From Actinomucor elegans (taxonomy: Eukaryota > Mucoromycota > Mucoromycetes > Mucorales > Mucoraceae), in NCBI GenBank assembly GCA_026027325.1, contig JAMSLZ010000010.1:868001-932000 (forward strand): a stretch of DNA of 64,000 bases. The letters are read 5' to 3'. A program made the position numbers and the translations under genes. The notes under the pieces are model-generated. The model worked only from the letters and a program-made list of their open reading frames with translations. It did not search any database and had not been told where the DNA came from. The stretch's first letter is position 1; every line of letters begins with the position of its first letter. Shown here piece after piece: positions 21,536 through 33,504 of this stretch.

Positions 21536-24500
21536 CGACTTGTTTATTGTATTTTTTTTTTAAAAAAAAAAGAGAAAAGAGTTTTTGGAAAGGAAAAAGT
21601 TTATTCAAATTCATGTAGTCTGTAGGACAAATAAAATATAACTGTTAAACTTGAACGTGCAAACTACTATTTATATACAAAATATTCCCAAAACAAGACA
21701 TTAACTTAAGATTAATTGATGCTAAACCAAGTAGTAGCGACTGAAAGATTGCGTTAATTAGAGGCCTAAAAGGTCTTTTGTTATTATTGTCGTTCTTGCC
21801 TTTTGTTTCTGTCAAAAGCCTATAAAAAATGATTAGTTGATTGCTGGTCGATCATTGATTAAATGAAAGGGCGCATCCGTTACACAATATGGGGAATCAG
21901 GTTTTAGACAATAGAGCTCGAACCAGGTTGGGAATTTGACATATTTCAATTGAGACTTTCTTTTTCATCTTTGTAATTATCAATATAATTTGATGCAAAT
22001 GAATCAAGCATACACCTCAATTGGATGAAAAACACATCTTGTTGTCTAGGTAAGCTTAGCATTGATATATTATAAGGAGCTCTCCGTGCAACTTCAAGTC
22101 TCATAAACGGTACTGTTCAGCTATTGGTGAAATAGGAGGATCATGACACATTAATAAGACGTACAAATAAGAAGTTTGCTTTAGTTTACTGATTTCATGT
22201 ATGCCAAGGCAATAAAAAAAAACACGTTTGTAAGCCATCTAGGCGGATTATTTTACCATAATCCATTTATAAAGTATGGCAGAACTACTGGATTTATTCA
22301 ATATCTAAAAGTAATTCCACCTATTACAGTAACGATAGATTACCCAGATAACTAAGAGACGCTATTGGTTCGAGACTTGAAACCATCACTACTAATTGTA
22401 AGAGGGTCTGGTCTTCCAATACAATGTGTGTTCTTTCCTGTAAAGCCAACGATGACAACTGTTCTTAGTCCAACTCCGGGAAAACAGATTATTATGATAG
22501 TTTGACAAAAATATTCTATTCCAAACAGTAGTAAACATTCAGGTCGCCCTGATTACATGCTTTGATGATTAACATATACTCAGCTCGACCAAATCAGCTT
22601 CAGCCCACATATATATACAAGTATTGATTTTTTTTTTACTCAAACTTGTAGGTAAGTACTGCTCTGCCATTTATTTTCTCGTTGGTGCAATAATACATCT
22701 TGCACAGGATGGTGAAGACGAAGCCTAACATAGGACCAAACATATATAGTTAATGGATTCAATAAGATTGTTATTAAGCCAGTTTATTACTATCTGCTAA
22801 CGTACTAATATGATAACATGGGGTTTTGGCTTGTATCACTCTAATGGCAGCTTATAAGAATCTATTATTATTTGATTTTGTAATCAGATCTAAAAGTTCA
22901 TTCGCGCGCACAAACTTTATAATATAATTATCAAAGCAGTTTCTCATTGTGATTGGAATATGTTCTTTAAATACAATAACTCAAAAACTTCTTTCGAGTT
23001 TAATCAAGAATCAATTGTGTGGGATATTATCGATAGAAATCGTATAGTGTTTATACGCTGTGCCTTTAAATTTCCATCTACATTATCTAAAAAAAAAAAG
23101 TTTGTTGTTCAAAACGGGCATTCTAAGGATTTTCCCTTGAAAAAAAGGACACCGGACTTTAAAAATGATAAATTGGATGACGGAGATTAAATAAGAATGT
23201 GTTCTAGGCTAAGGAAATATATTTTATCATCATTTACTGCTTCATGGCAAATCAACCATTGCTTGGCAATGAAGAGAAGCCATGATACTGTGATTAGACA
23301 CACATGTTCTCATTGTTTGATGAATCTCAAAGCTTAAAGCCCATACTCTGATATTTATCCACTTAAAAGTTTTTTTGCATTTAGCAGCTATCTTACAATG
23401 CTTTTTTTTTTTTGAAAGGCAGTAAGCTCTGATTATATTTCAAGTGCTTAGAATGTCACAAGTATGATAGGAAAAGAAAGAAAGAGTGGAAATAGAGAGT
23501 CTATAATAGATAGCATTGAAGGTTTGGCGAGGTGAATAGGAACAGAAGTTTCAGAATTAAATTGGATTAGAAGACAAGAGATACAAGCAACTACATTTGT
23601 TGAGGGAAAACAGGTATGATCGAAAACGAAGCGTCAATTACTCAAAAGAGCGTAAGTAAAGATTTAGTGGATATCAATTGCAGATAGGGGAACAAAGGCT
23701 GAACTAGTTGGCTTCAGAGGTAGACGGGAGAGATTACTTGCCCGATTTCTGATTTGAAAGAATATGAGAATCATCTTCTGCAATGGAAAGGGTACATATT
23801 TAGCAAAAAGAAAAAATGAGAAGAACGATGGCTTTCAAAGATTAGTTGATGTAGACGCATGAATACAACGGTATCATATTATGCAAGCGGAGAGAGGAGC
23901 TTTTAAGTTAAAGATCAAAGATTAGTATTCAGCCACAAGTTTTGTCGGGCTCATATGATGGAAGTGTTCATTAATACTCAGTTACGAACAAAATGAATCG
24001 TTCCATTGTTTGAGCTGGACTGCCCCGCGTTAGATGTCGGGAACTTTATATTTAAAAAGCTCTTGATGAGAGTACAGTACATATACGATATAACACTCAG
24101 AATTGCATCTTAATCATGCCGTGACAAAGACCAATACATGCATTTATGGTACTGATAACATGTATATGATAAAGTTAGCTTGAGTTTCAATCAATCAAAC
24201 TGCAAGTGCTTTGACGTGCAAATAGAATTCTGAAGCTCATGTGAAAGACCGTGCCCATGGCGTCATGTCCAGTACAAATATACCTGCAAAAGGGCCTAAC
24301 AGGGTTCGATAATTTTCGATGATGAAGCACGCGCTGTATTGGCTGGGTACATGGATTTCAAACTCCCAGTTTTCCAACAGAAATGAGTAACATTATCCAA
24401 TAAGCGCTTATAATAATGGCTTTTACGACGACGACAACAACAACAACAACAAAAAAAAACGGCCTCCTTTGAGGGAGCAAACAAAATCAAATAGATTAAG

Positions 24501-25316
24501 GTTTTTCTTCTGTTTCAGTACTGGAGACTGGCTCAAATCGAGTCGAGGTCTGTCTATAACAAGCAAAATATATTGATTTTCGCCATAAAGATTTTCTAGA
24601 CTGTTACCAGGGCTGGTTCCTGCACCTCTATTTCAACGTTACCTTCCATTGTGATAATCAGATTATCACTTTATTATTCACTGCTAAAATATACTATCAA
24701 TCTATAAATCAATACACGTCATAGATTGAATTTTAGCGCATCTCTATTAGAAAAGGCATCTGAAATATTCAGTTCTTTGTGTTCCCCCATCGCCTCATCA
24801 TCTTAAACCTATTCCAGTCGCGTCGTGGTTTAAATATAGTTCCCACGATCTATAGTCATAATCCAGGACGCAGCTATTGGTCAGTTTAAATTGTGGGGTA
24901 AAGATCTTGTTTCTTACCCGCGTATTTATTATCTTGAATTTTGTAGGTATAAGTGCTATGAAATCACGTCTTGTAACCTCTGATTGAACTAGAATTACTT
25001 TGATTCAATCAACTGATAGTAAATAGAACCATAGTACACATCATATTACTTTATGGAGAAAGTCGGACAACTAAGAACAGACTTCCGTCATATCCCGTTC
25101 CAGTAGTCTTTAATGAATTCTATTTGCTCAGTGACACGGACATTGAAAAACCAAAACAAAAAGCATAAGCTTTCGAAAACGAGCCATAATGGCCATGAGG
25201 ACAACTCCGACCATTCCGAGAATCCACATTGTATATAAAGAAAGCACTTTTTATAAGCTTTTTGGTTTCTTTTCATCATCTTTTTCTGTTTTAACAAAAG
25301 AATAATATACTAAACA
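21536..25316. other. intergenic; upstream region of PCK1
   Basis: 3.8 kb without a recognisable gene. The open frame at 22960-23190 is Lys-rich and featureless. A CAA/CGA triplet run lies at about 24429-24450. The AT-rich sequence with scattered A/T tracts continues up to the PCK1 TATA box. Confidence 0.45.
25232..25239 (+). promoter_or_regulatory. TATA box of PCK1
   Basis: TATATAAA lies 78 bp before the PCK1 start codon, in a spacer otherwise free of that motif at this distance. Combined with the very biased codon use of the gene, this suggests strong, regulated expression. Transcription start not determined. Confidence 0.55.
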
Positions 25317-27124
25317 ATGGTTGCCTCAAGACCCGGATCTCCTTACACTGGTGGTAGACCTCAAAGCTCCAACTCTGTTCATACCAAGATCGAAGAAGAA
25401 CTTCACGAATTTGCTGGTATTGATTATGACAAGGTAACTTATTCATATAAAACAAAAGGGTGAATCAATCTTGGTATTCATTCCAAGTAATAGGTTACTA
25501 TCATGCGCAATCCTTCCGTTGCTGTTCTTTACGAACAAGCCTTGACTTATGAACAAGGTACTGTTATCTCTTCTGCTGGTGCTCTTTGTGCTTACTCTGG
25601 TAAGAAGACCGGTCGTTCTCCCAAGGACAAACGTATTGTTGAAGAGCCTTCCTCTGTCAAGGATGTCTGGTGGGGTCCTGTCAACACTCCTATCAGCGAA
25701 CGCGTCTTTTTGATTAATCGTGAACGTGCTATCGATTACCTCAACACGCGTCCTCGTCTTTATGTCTTTGACGGTTTCGCTGGTTGGGATCCCAAGTACC
25801 GTATCAAGGTCCGTGTTGTTGCTTCTCGTGCCTATCATCTTTTGTTCATGCGTAACATGTTGATTCGTCCTACTGAAGAAGAACTCGAGAACTTTGGTAC
25901 TCCTGATTTCACCATCTTTAACGCTGGTGAATTCCCTGCTAACCGTTATACTACCGGTATGACTTCTACTACATCTGTCTCCATCAACTTCAAGCGTAAC
26001 GAGATGGTCATTCTCGGTTCTGAATATGCTGGTGAAATGAAGAAGGGTGTAAGTACTATAAAATGGGCTAGATACAAAAACCAAAAAAAAAAAAAATATA
26101 ACAAAATGCTAAATTATATTTGAACAATTAGATCTTTACCGTTATGCACTACTTGATGCCTAAGGCTGGTGTTCTTTCTCTTCATTCTTCTGCCAACGAA
26201 GGTCCCAATGGCGATGTTTCCCTCTTCTTTGGTTTGTCTGGTACTGGTAAGACTACTCTCTCTGCTGATCCCAAGCGTAAGTTGATTGGTGATGATGAAC
26301 ACTGTTGGTCTGACGATGGTGTCTTCAACATCGAGGGTGGTTGTTACGCCAAGTGTATCGATCTCTCTGGTGAGAAGGAGCCTGATATTTTCAACGCTAT
26401 TCGTTTCGGTGCTATCTTGGAAAACGTTGTCCTTGACGAAGAAACTCGTGAAGTTGATTACTCCGATGATTTCTTGACCGAAAACACTCGTTGTGCCTAC
26501 CCTATCTACCATATCCCCAACGCCAAGTTGCCCTGTATGGGTTCTCACCCCAAGAACATCATCTTGTTGACCTGTGACGCCTTTGGTGTCCTTCCTCCTG
26601 TCTCCAAGTTGACTCCCGAGCAAGCCATGTACCACTTTATCTCTGGTTATACCACCAAGGTTCCCGGTACTGAAGACGGTATTGTTGAACCTCAAGCTAC
26701 CTTCTCTGCCTGTTTCGGTGCTCCTTTCCTCGTTCTCCATCCTCAACGTTATGCTACCATGTTGGCCAAGAAGATGTCTCAACACAAGGCTAATGCTTGG
26801 TTGATCAACACTGGTTGGATCGGTGGTTCTGCCGCTACCTCCAAGCGTTGCCCTCTTAAATACACTCGTGCTATCTTGGATGCCATCCATAACGGTGAAT
26901 TGGCTAACGCCAAATTCGAGAACCTCGAGATCTTCAACTTGAGCATTCCCAAGGCTGTTACTGGTGTCCCCTCTGAACTCTTGAACCCCAAGACTGCTTG
27001 GAACGGTACTCCTGCCGAATTTGATGCTTCTCTTCGTAACGTTGGTAAAATGTTTGTTGAAAACTTCAAGACCTATGTTGATGAGGCTGCTCCCGAGACT
27101 TTGGCTGCTGGCCCCAAGCTTTAA
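25317..27124 (+). CDS. PCK1: phosphoenolpyruvate carboxykinase (ATP)
   Basis: Exons 25317-25433, 25494-26048 and 26132-27124 give 554 residues, normal for the ATP-dependent class. The P-loop [18 protein letters not shown] (about residues 256-273) is followed by the metal-binding LIGDDEHCW. Earlier motifs [18 protein letters not shown] and MRNMLIRP and the later [11 protein letters not shown] belong to the same family. The enzyme converts oxaloacetate plus ATP to PEP in the cytosol, the committed gluconeogenic step. Codon use is strongly biased (GCT, GGT, AAG, TTG), as in highly expressed genes. Long open frames on the opposite strand are shadows of that bias. With the oxaloacetate carrier, pyruvate carrier and acyl-CoA synthetase in the same window it fits growth on non-sugar carbon. 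Confidence 0.98.
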
Positions 27125-28109
27125 ATCAACTCAATCATAACACGATATCATTATTTGCATCTCTCTAAAATAATCAAAACAAATGTATTATATATAACCT
27201 CTTTTTCATAACTAATCCCCTTTACATTTTTCACACCTAAAAAAAAGAATAATAAACCATACTTTTTTTTGTCATATTAAAGCTATCTTGAGGGACAAGA
27301 GTTTAGAAAATTGGCACGAGCTACCAATAGAGTTCAATTACTGCTTTATGGTCGTTTCACAAAATAATGCCTGTACTGCGATTAAAAATGGTTCTGAACA
27401 GGAAAATTTACCAAATGTGACAATTGATAAAGTTGGCAGAGGAGATCTTGAAATAATAATGACATCTCAATGAAATACATGTAATTTTCTATTCATTGCT
27501 AACATTAGAATAGATTCATTGTAATATTCTTTTTATAATAAATTCAGCCTGATGTAAAAAGTTCATTCTGAACATGGAACACCAATCTGATGTGACATTT
27601 AGCCGAAAAATCTATTAGATCACTAGATTCAGACTATACATTTGGCTGTTAATTACTGACCAGCAAACCATATCAACTATATTTTAGCTAAGCAAATGTC
27701 CTTCTAGATGCAACAGCTCATTCCAAGTACAGATTATTTCTCAGACATAATAATGTATAAAAACACATAGCGTATTTCTTTACATCCATAGATTTATTCT
27801 AATAAAAAGCAGATTTATCTTGCTTTTTTTTTTTTGGCGTTTCGTACTGTTTTTATCATTTGAATAGTTTTCTTAAAGCTTTTCATATCAAATTTCTCTC
27901 TGTCTGATATTGTTGGTGCACTTAATAACCAAAGTTTTCTATATTTACTAAAGTGCTATTATAAAACAATTCGCATTTATCCTTTATTTTTAAAGGCTCA
28001 TAGTAACAATGTGAGTGAGAATATTTTATTTCAAGATGGCAAGTTATGTCAACAGGAAAAGTAAATTTCTAGTATGTAATATCTATGGAACAACCTATGC
28101 TCCTTTCCT
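27125..28109. other. intergenic with one dispersed-repeat fragment
   Basis: Spacer between PCK1 and the decayed gene that follows. The short open frame at 27288-27473 is acidic/Asn-rich with no domain. A dispersed-repeat copy lies at 27561-27625. Confidence 0.45.
27561..27625 (+). repeat. dispersed MITE-like repeat copy
   Basis: GTTCATTCTGAACATGGAAC, then ATCTGATGTGACATTTAGCC and AAATCTATTAGATCACTAG follow the family consensus. Confidence 0.6.
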
Positions 28110-29539
28110 CGATTTTCAATATGTTTAGAGATTAGCTCGTCGCTATTGAATTTAGCTAATGACAGAAAAGAAGTGAGCTGGCCTGCTCTACTTAAAGATA
28201 TGAAAGAGTTTATAGTAAATCATTATGTTGGAAAGAGTTTGATTCGCGAGCGTGGAGATTGGAAACGACGATTAAAAGCAGTGACAAAGAATATGAGATT
28301 CAAAATTATCAGATTTAATGAAGATGCATGGCAAGATATTCATGAGAATTTAGCAACCCTACAAAGTCAATATAACTCTTTCACAAAATCTAAGAATCCA
28401 AACTACAAACTTTCAGAAACAGAAAAAAGCCGTATCATAGCTAATTATGATAATACAGCCAAAGAAGATCAATAGATCTTGTCGACTGGTACTATTGTAG
28501 ACCATAAGATGAAAGCGCTGGCAGAACTTTCATCTTATGAACATCCCGCTCACTCCATGATAATAGATCCAGATGACCAAGTTTGGAAGGATTATTTTAC
28601 CTTGGACGAATTAAATGAGATTAAAACATTCAATGTCAAGCCTTTGAAGAATATCCCTGAAGAACTTGAATCTTATTTGGATGTATATGACAGAGAATGG
28701 GAAAATGGTCTCGACCTGTACGAATTTGCAGATAGTAAGAAGCATTATCCAATCAAAAAGTTCGAAAAAAATGGGTCAGAGAAAGCATGGTTGGAGTTTC
28801 CGAACTATTCTTTTATCAACAAAACTTAGTACTAAACAACTATTCTGAATCTGATCTCCTTCACCAGCTTTGGCGATTCATTTACAGACAGTTTGGAGAT
28901 TGTAGCTTAAGAGCCATGCTTGGTGAACGTTGCAGTGTTGCCGTTGCTATCGCCAGAAACAATGATCGATCTTTGGAAGGTCAAGAAAAGAGACAGAGAA
29001 AAATCATGGGTGCCAAGTTGGATATCCTTTTTAAGAACGGAACGGATAAATTAGGTTCTTGTGAAGTAGGAAAGGATTGTGTTGTCATCGTCGATGATAA
29101 ATATATGGATGATGGACTTGTAAAGCTTCCAAAGGCCTTGAGAGATATGCTCTCTGCATTAGTTGAGAAAAATCCGGCAAAAGTGAACCAATTAACCACA
29201 GCTGGATTTCTGATGATGGGTAAGTAAACTGCAAAGTAGAAGTACTGTAACAAATGATAACATACTTGTATAGGTTTGGGTATGGAATTGATAAGAATGG
29301 ATATTCCAAAGGGAAGTTCTATTGCACGTGTTTTAAAGGCACCAAGATTCAAATTCCCTTCTTGCCCCAAGAATATCGGCTTGGATTTTATTCCCATGCT
29401 TGAAATTGCTTGGAAAGGTAAACAAGCCATGTTAGATACAGTTCATAATTTAAACAATCGTAAGCGAAAAGCTACTGAACTTTTCGTTACCATGAACAAC
29501 TCTGTTTTATTACCTCAATCATTTCACCATAATTCATGA
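28110..29539 (+). pseudogene. broken copy of a Mucoromycota multicopy family, possible nuclease fold
   Basis: A single coding signal is split by one in-frame TAG (28473-28475) and one frame change near 28787-28792 (KAW in one frame, GVSELFFYQQN in another). A clean 54-bp intron (29220-29273) joins the last exon, which ends at 29539. Conserved-looking blocks are NLANDRKEVSWPALLKDMK, HYVGKSLIRERGDWKRRLK, FTKSKNPNYKLS, then QLWRFIYRQFGDCSLRAMLG, ERCSVAVAIARNN, MGAKLDILFK, LGSCEVGKD, KLPKALRDML and IPKGSSIARV. I recall proteins with these blocks as a large unknown family in Mucorales. GAKLDILF...CEVGK resembles the D...E-x-K/G arrangement of PD-(D/E)XK enzymes, but Gly-Lys replaces the usual order, so that is only a suggestion. 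The 5' end is not defined. This copy looks inactivated. Confidence 0.65.
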
Positions 29540-30061
29540 TTCTTTTTTCTTTATTAATGCATCTCACAGTATAACATATTTATTAAGCAATTATGATTAT
29601 TATTATCAAGTTTAAAAGAATAAAACTATTAGCTAAAATGTAGTCTCTCTTCGTTTCAAAGCAATAGGCTTTTACTTACAGGAACAACCGCGAAAAGGTA
29701 TAGACTTTCTGTTCCCAAACCCCAGACCCCAAAATGCTAAATTCTTAAGAAATATAGAGTGCTGACACATACTTTTTTACTTGGTCCACAAAAATGAACT
29801 TCAAAGAGCGTCTACAATTAATCGCCATGTAAGAAAAGTTCCCCAGACCCAACTAATGAGAAAAAAGAAAAGAACTTTTTTTTTTTTTTTTTTTTTTGTA
29901 TTTAGGGAAACAATCTCCAGTTGTTTCAGTTTTATTTAAAGTTTCGATGACTCCTAATAGGGGTTGACACTTTTATTGTATTTTGCAGATAGCTTTTTTT
30001 TTATTCCTGTATTTTATTTTGTTCGCTTAATATTACCTCAAGGTGTCTACCTATAGCGTAT

Positions 30062-31525
30062 CAGATGAGTTCATGCATTATTTGAACGTAACAGACAAGA
30101 TTCCAGAATCTGATTCTATGGAACTTGAAAGGGTCCAAAATGACTTGTATGACACTGTCGGTTTGGAATGGCACTTTTGAGGAAAGCCTGAAATAAGAGA
30201 GAAGATAAATGAACCAGATGTTAAGAAACTCATGGTTTTAAGTGATTACGAGGACTTCCACCAAGGTATTTCTATAAATAATGAATTATCAGAGGTGCAT
30301 GCCTACAAAAATGAAGATAACAACCCAAAATTATCATCAGTTAAAGTGTCCACTACAAAGATTCGAGGGTCTGTAGGATCCTATACTTCAGAGCAAATAT
30401 AAGAGCTTCTCAGCCTTGTAATTGAATGAGGACTTTCTGCAAGAAAAGCTGGAATGATGGTCGGTATTGCCGAGAGAACAGCTCAGCGTTACGTGAAGCT
30501 CTATAAAAATGATGAAGAGAAGCATTTACCCGATATAAGAAAGCCTCGAACCGAGTCATACAGTCTTTTTTTTTGTGATTTCTATGGCAAAAAACTACGC
30601 AAAGATGAAAATATGGATTGAGAAAGTTGATCAATCAAAACATACCTATATACCCAATAAGATATAATCAATTGGAATACGTGTGATTATATACTACATA
30701 TCCATCTTTAGCATATTATCTGGATTACATGAAGGATATATGTGTAGATCACGAAACATGGATTCAGCAAATTATACCCATTTTAGGAATAAAGCCTTTG
30801 TCACATACTATTGTTAACTCGTATAAATATATTCATTGGTTTTTTTTTATAAAAGTACACTATTAACTTTGAATTTCGTTTCAATTACGAAAAGTCTTTT
30901 TATAAACCAAAAGTAACCATGCTTTCGTCGGTGAGGCAGATTTCAACTCGCATACCCGTAGAAAATTTGATCGATCAAAGCGAGGAACGCCTGCCAAGAT
31001 ATTTCTTCCTTCGGACAAAGGCATTATCGTGACCATAATCAGTGCTATCTGCGAAAGAAGAGTAATCAATTTAATTTTGCGCAAACCAAAGGTTGTCCAG
31101 AAGAAAACTACCAATTCCCAGAAGAAAAAGAAGGAAGATGGAAAAGATGGACATGTTAGTAAACGCTAGAAATGGTACACGTAGTGAGCATTCCTTGGAG
31201 TTCTTGAGCAATAGTATGGGAACGTTGGATAAGTATGAGATAAAAGGCCGTTACTTGGTTATGAATAATGCTGCCATTCATAAAGCCCATAAAGTCCAAA
31301 GTTTGATTGAAATTCGTGGCTATGATGCTACATACTTTTGTTCATCATTTTTACACCCTACAAAGTTGTTCTGGTCAAAAATCCAAAGGTAATATAAGGA
31401 GGGACTATCTGACTGTTGATGATAACTTTATCAGAATTACTGATTCGATTAAAGGCTGTGTAAATTGGATAGGGCATTTTTATTCGTTTTTTGATAGATG
31501 CCTAGCTCTCGAGTCAATGCTTTAA
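30062..31525 (+). mobile_element. decayed DDE transposase (Tc1/mariner-like superfamily)
   Basis: Pieces of one transposase are readable in order. They are an acidic N-terminal part (30062-30375), a helix-turn-helix (30416-30560: LSARKAGMMVGIAERTAQRY then a KPRTE linker), and a catalytic part starting VGEADFNSHTRRKF (about 30927), KRGTPAKIFLPSDKGI, HSLEFLSNSMGTLDK, LVMNNAAIHKAH (about 31258) and KLFWSKI, ending GNIRRDYL...FFDRCLALESML at 31525. Stops and frame changes are frequent, for example TGA at 30178 and TAA near 30398. The three catalytic acids expected in DEAGF, VMDNA and PIELFW are G, N and K here. No terminal inverted repeats were located. The element is dead. Confidence 0.72.
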
Positions 31526-31992
31526 TTTTAAAAAGTAAAATTAAGATCTGCAAACTTAGAGCGAAATAAAAACCAATAGATATAAAACCCGGATTCAGTG
31601 TTACTACGGCGGAAATCAAAATTACTGGTAGTAGACCGAGAGCCGGCTGTTTGAATTGAACCTTCAATTGAACACATTCTCTTTTCAAGACGGCAATAAA
31701 GAGGCCTGAATCTTGTGAGTAATCGTTAATTCAGTCACAACATGGTGCGCTGCGTATCTATTATCGCATTATGCATATATATTTATGGATGTAATTCAAT
31801 TAATCTGAGCGTACAGATGCTTGTCATACGCCGATATGCAGGTTGGGAAAAAGCTTAATAATCCTAGAGCTAATCACAAAGCGTAACTGTTGGTTTTATT
31901 TGATTAAAAAGTGTGGTATATAAGTCTATGTTATCTTCATTAAACACTTTCTATCGTCTATGTTACTATAAATACAAAATACTAGTGTCTGC
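31526..31992. other. short intergenic stretch
   Basis: AT-rich spacer between the transposase relic and the end of the carrier gene. No motif noted. Confidence 0.4.
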
Positions 31993-33097
31993 TTAGAAAT
32001 GCTTATAATAAACATGCTTCAATTGTTCCATAAATATAAACATGAGTGTAGTATGAGGACTATAAAAACAAAGTCAATAAGATATATATATATATCTAAA
32101 TACTATCTGAAATAACTTACCCAATACGAAGATAATGAGCCAAGAAGCCCTTGTATAAGCCGCAGACACCTTCAATTTTGGTCAATTTGAAGAAACAATC
32201 CACAGGGCCCTTATACAAGAGTCCTTTACCGGTAATTGGGTCTACACCTTGGTTATACATACGAGTTGAAATTACATCAAAAGGATTCATAGCCAAGCAA
32301 ACCAAGACACCAGTAAACATAGAAGTAGCAAAGTGTGTACTAACAGTATCAGGCATTCCAAACTTGTTGATTAAAACATCTTTACCAATCATATAAGTGG
32401 GCATCTGTACAGCTGATCCAACACCTGCTCTCACCATAGCAGCATCTGCGCCACGATAGAGACCACGCATACCCTCTGCCTTGTAGATCTGGCTCAATGC
32501 GTTAAATGTGGATTTCATCTCATGTTGGTGACCAATATTTTTGAATATAGGGGAGAAGGATTGTCGACGTGTCTTGATCAAGTAAAGAGGGGATCCAAGG
32601 ACAGATCCAATCACACCAGCAAGTGCGCCTGAAAAGATACCTGCAGCCACTAGACTTCCTTCCGACTTCAAATGACATGTCTTTACTACATTGTTCAAGA
32701 TGGGCTCATAGAGACCTAAACGACTGCCATTTAAACAGATTTGGTAGATATAAGCTACGCTGAGACCTCTTTGTGCTCCTTTGATTCCTTCGTGCTGAAG
32801 TACAACTTTAAGTGCCTGGAAACTGTTTTGATAAGGTTTGGCTGCTGCTGAAAGAGCACCTGCTCGGACCAATTCGCCCTGTAATTGAAGACGAGTCTTT
32901 ACTACCTATTTACTCCAGTTAGTTTCTCGAGTTAGAATTGAAACAAACTTTTTTTTTTTTTTTTTTACCTCCCAAGGATTTGTGAAAGTAACAGCACCAC
33001 AGGCAGCAATACCACCAATAATAAAACCAATAGCGGTATCTTTAACCTTGTTTCTAGGTACTTGTTTGATTTCGGGTTGTTGAGCCAAAGTGGACAT
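31993..33097 (-). CDS. OAC1: mitochondrial oxaloacetate/dicarboxylate carrier (Oac1-like)
   Basis: Three exons (32969-33097, 32121-32905, 31993-32059) give 326 residues. The short last exon supplies PHTTLMFIFMEQLK, the expected C-terminus. There are three carrier repeats of about 100 residues, each with a PxD/E-x-x-K/R signature: NPWEVVKTRLQLQGE, GSPLYLIKTRRQSF and NPFDVISTRMYNQG. The run GLSVAYIYQICLNGSRLGLY closely matches yeast Oac1 and SLC25A34/35. Oac1 imports oxaloacetate, sulfate and isopropylmalate across the inner membrane. In-frame Met codons occur upstream (33127), but MSTLAQQ is kept because the upstream residues are hydrophobic and not carrier-like. Intron 1 contains a T16 tract. 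Confidence 0.92.
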
Positions 33098-33261
33098 TGA
33101 GATGAAGAAAAGAGAAAGGGAAAGCAATTGGGAGTTTTTTCTCGGGCTTAATTTTTTAAGGGCTTTTTATTATAGATTCTAATTTGGATATGATGATTGG
33201 TTGATCAAATGACAAGATCTGTATACTCAGGTCAACAACTATGGTAATCGATACTGAATGT

Positions 33262-33504
33262 TTAAGCGGCGTTCATCTGCGCTAAAAGATTAAACCGCTC
33301 TAATTCACAGTGTTCATTGTTTGAATTTATACATCCTGTAACAATAAAATCACCCCACTTGGTCTTAAGAAAGTCATGGTAGGTTTTGTTTAGATCGTTG
33401 GATTCTTCTACTAGGAATCTATGCTTTAAACTTTGACCCCACATAGATAATCTCGGTGTGATAAAGCCGAAACATACGTAGAAAAATCCATATACAAGAA
33501 CCAT
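33262..33504 (-). CDS. small hypothetical protein with N-terminal hydrophobic segment
   Basis: 80 residues, Met start, uninterrupted. Residues 1-22 (MVLVYGFFYVCFGFITPR) are a plausible membrane anchor or signal. The rest is soluble, with HDFLKTKWGDFIVTG. It lies 165 bp upstream of the carrier gene in the same direction. I do not recognise it. It could be a real micro-membrane protein or chance coding; the only support is its composition and tight position. Confidence 0.35.
   Translation of the reverse strand: MVLVYGFFYVCFGFITPRLSMWGQSLKHRFLVEESNDLNKTYHDFLKTKWGDFIVTGCINSNNEHCELERFNLLAQMNAA

Noticed and set aside
25061..25090. CSRE-like CGGAC site before PCK1
   Set aside because: Only a partial match to the yeast consensus; not enough to call.
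25443..26890. Two long antisense open frames (213 and 258 codons) opposite PCK1
   Set aside because: They are shadows of strong codon bias on the plus strand; no domain, and composition mirrors the PCK1 codons.
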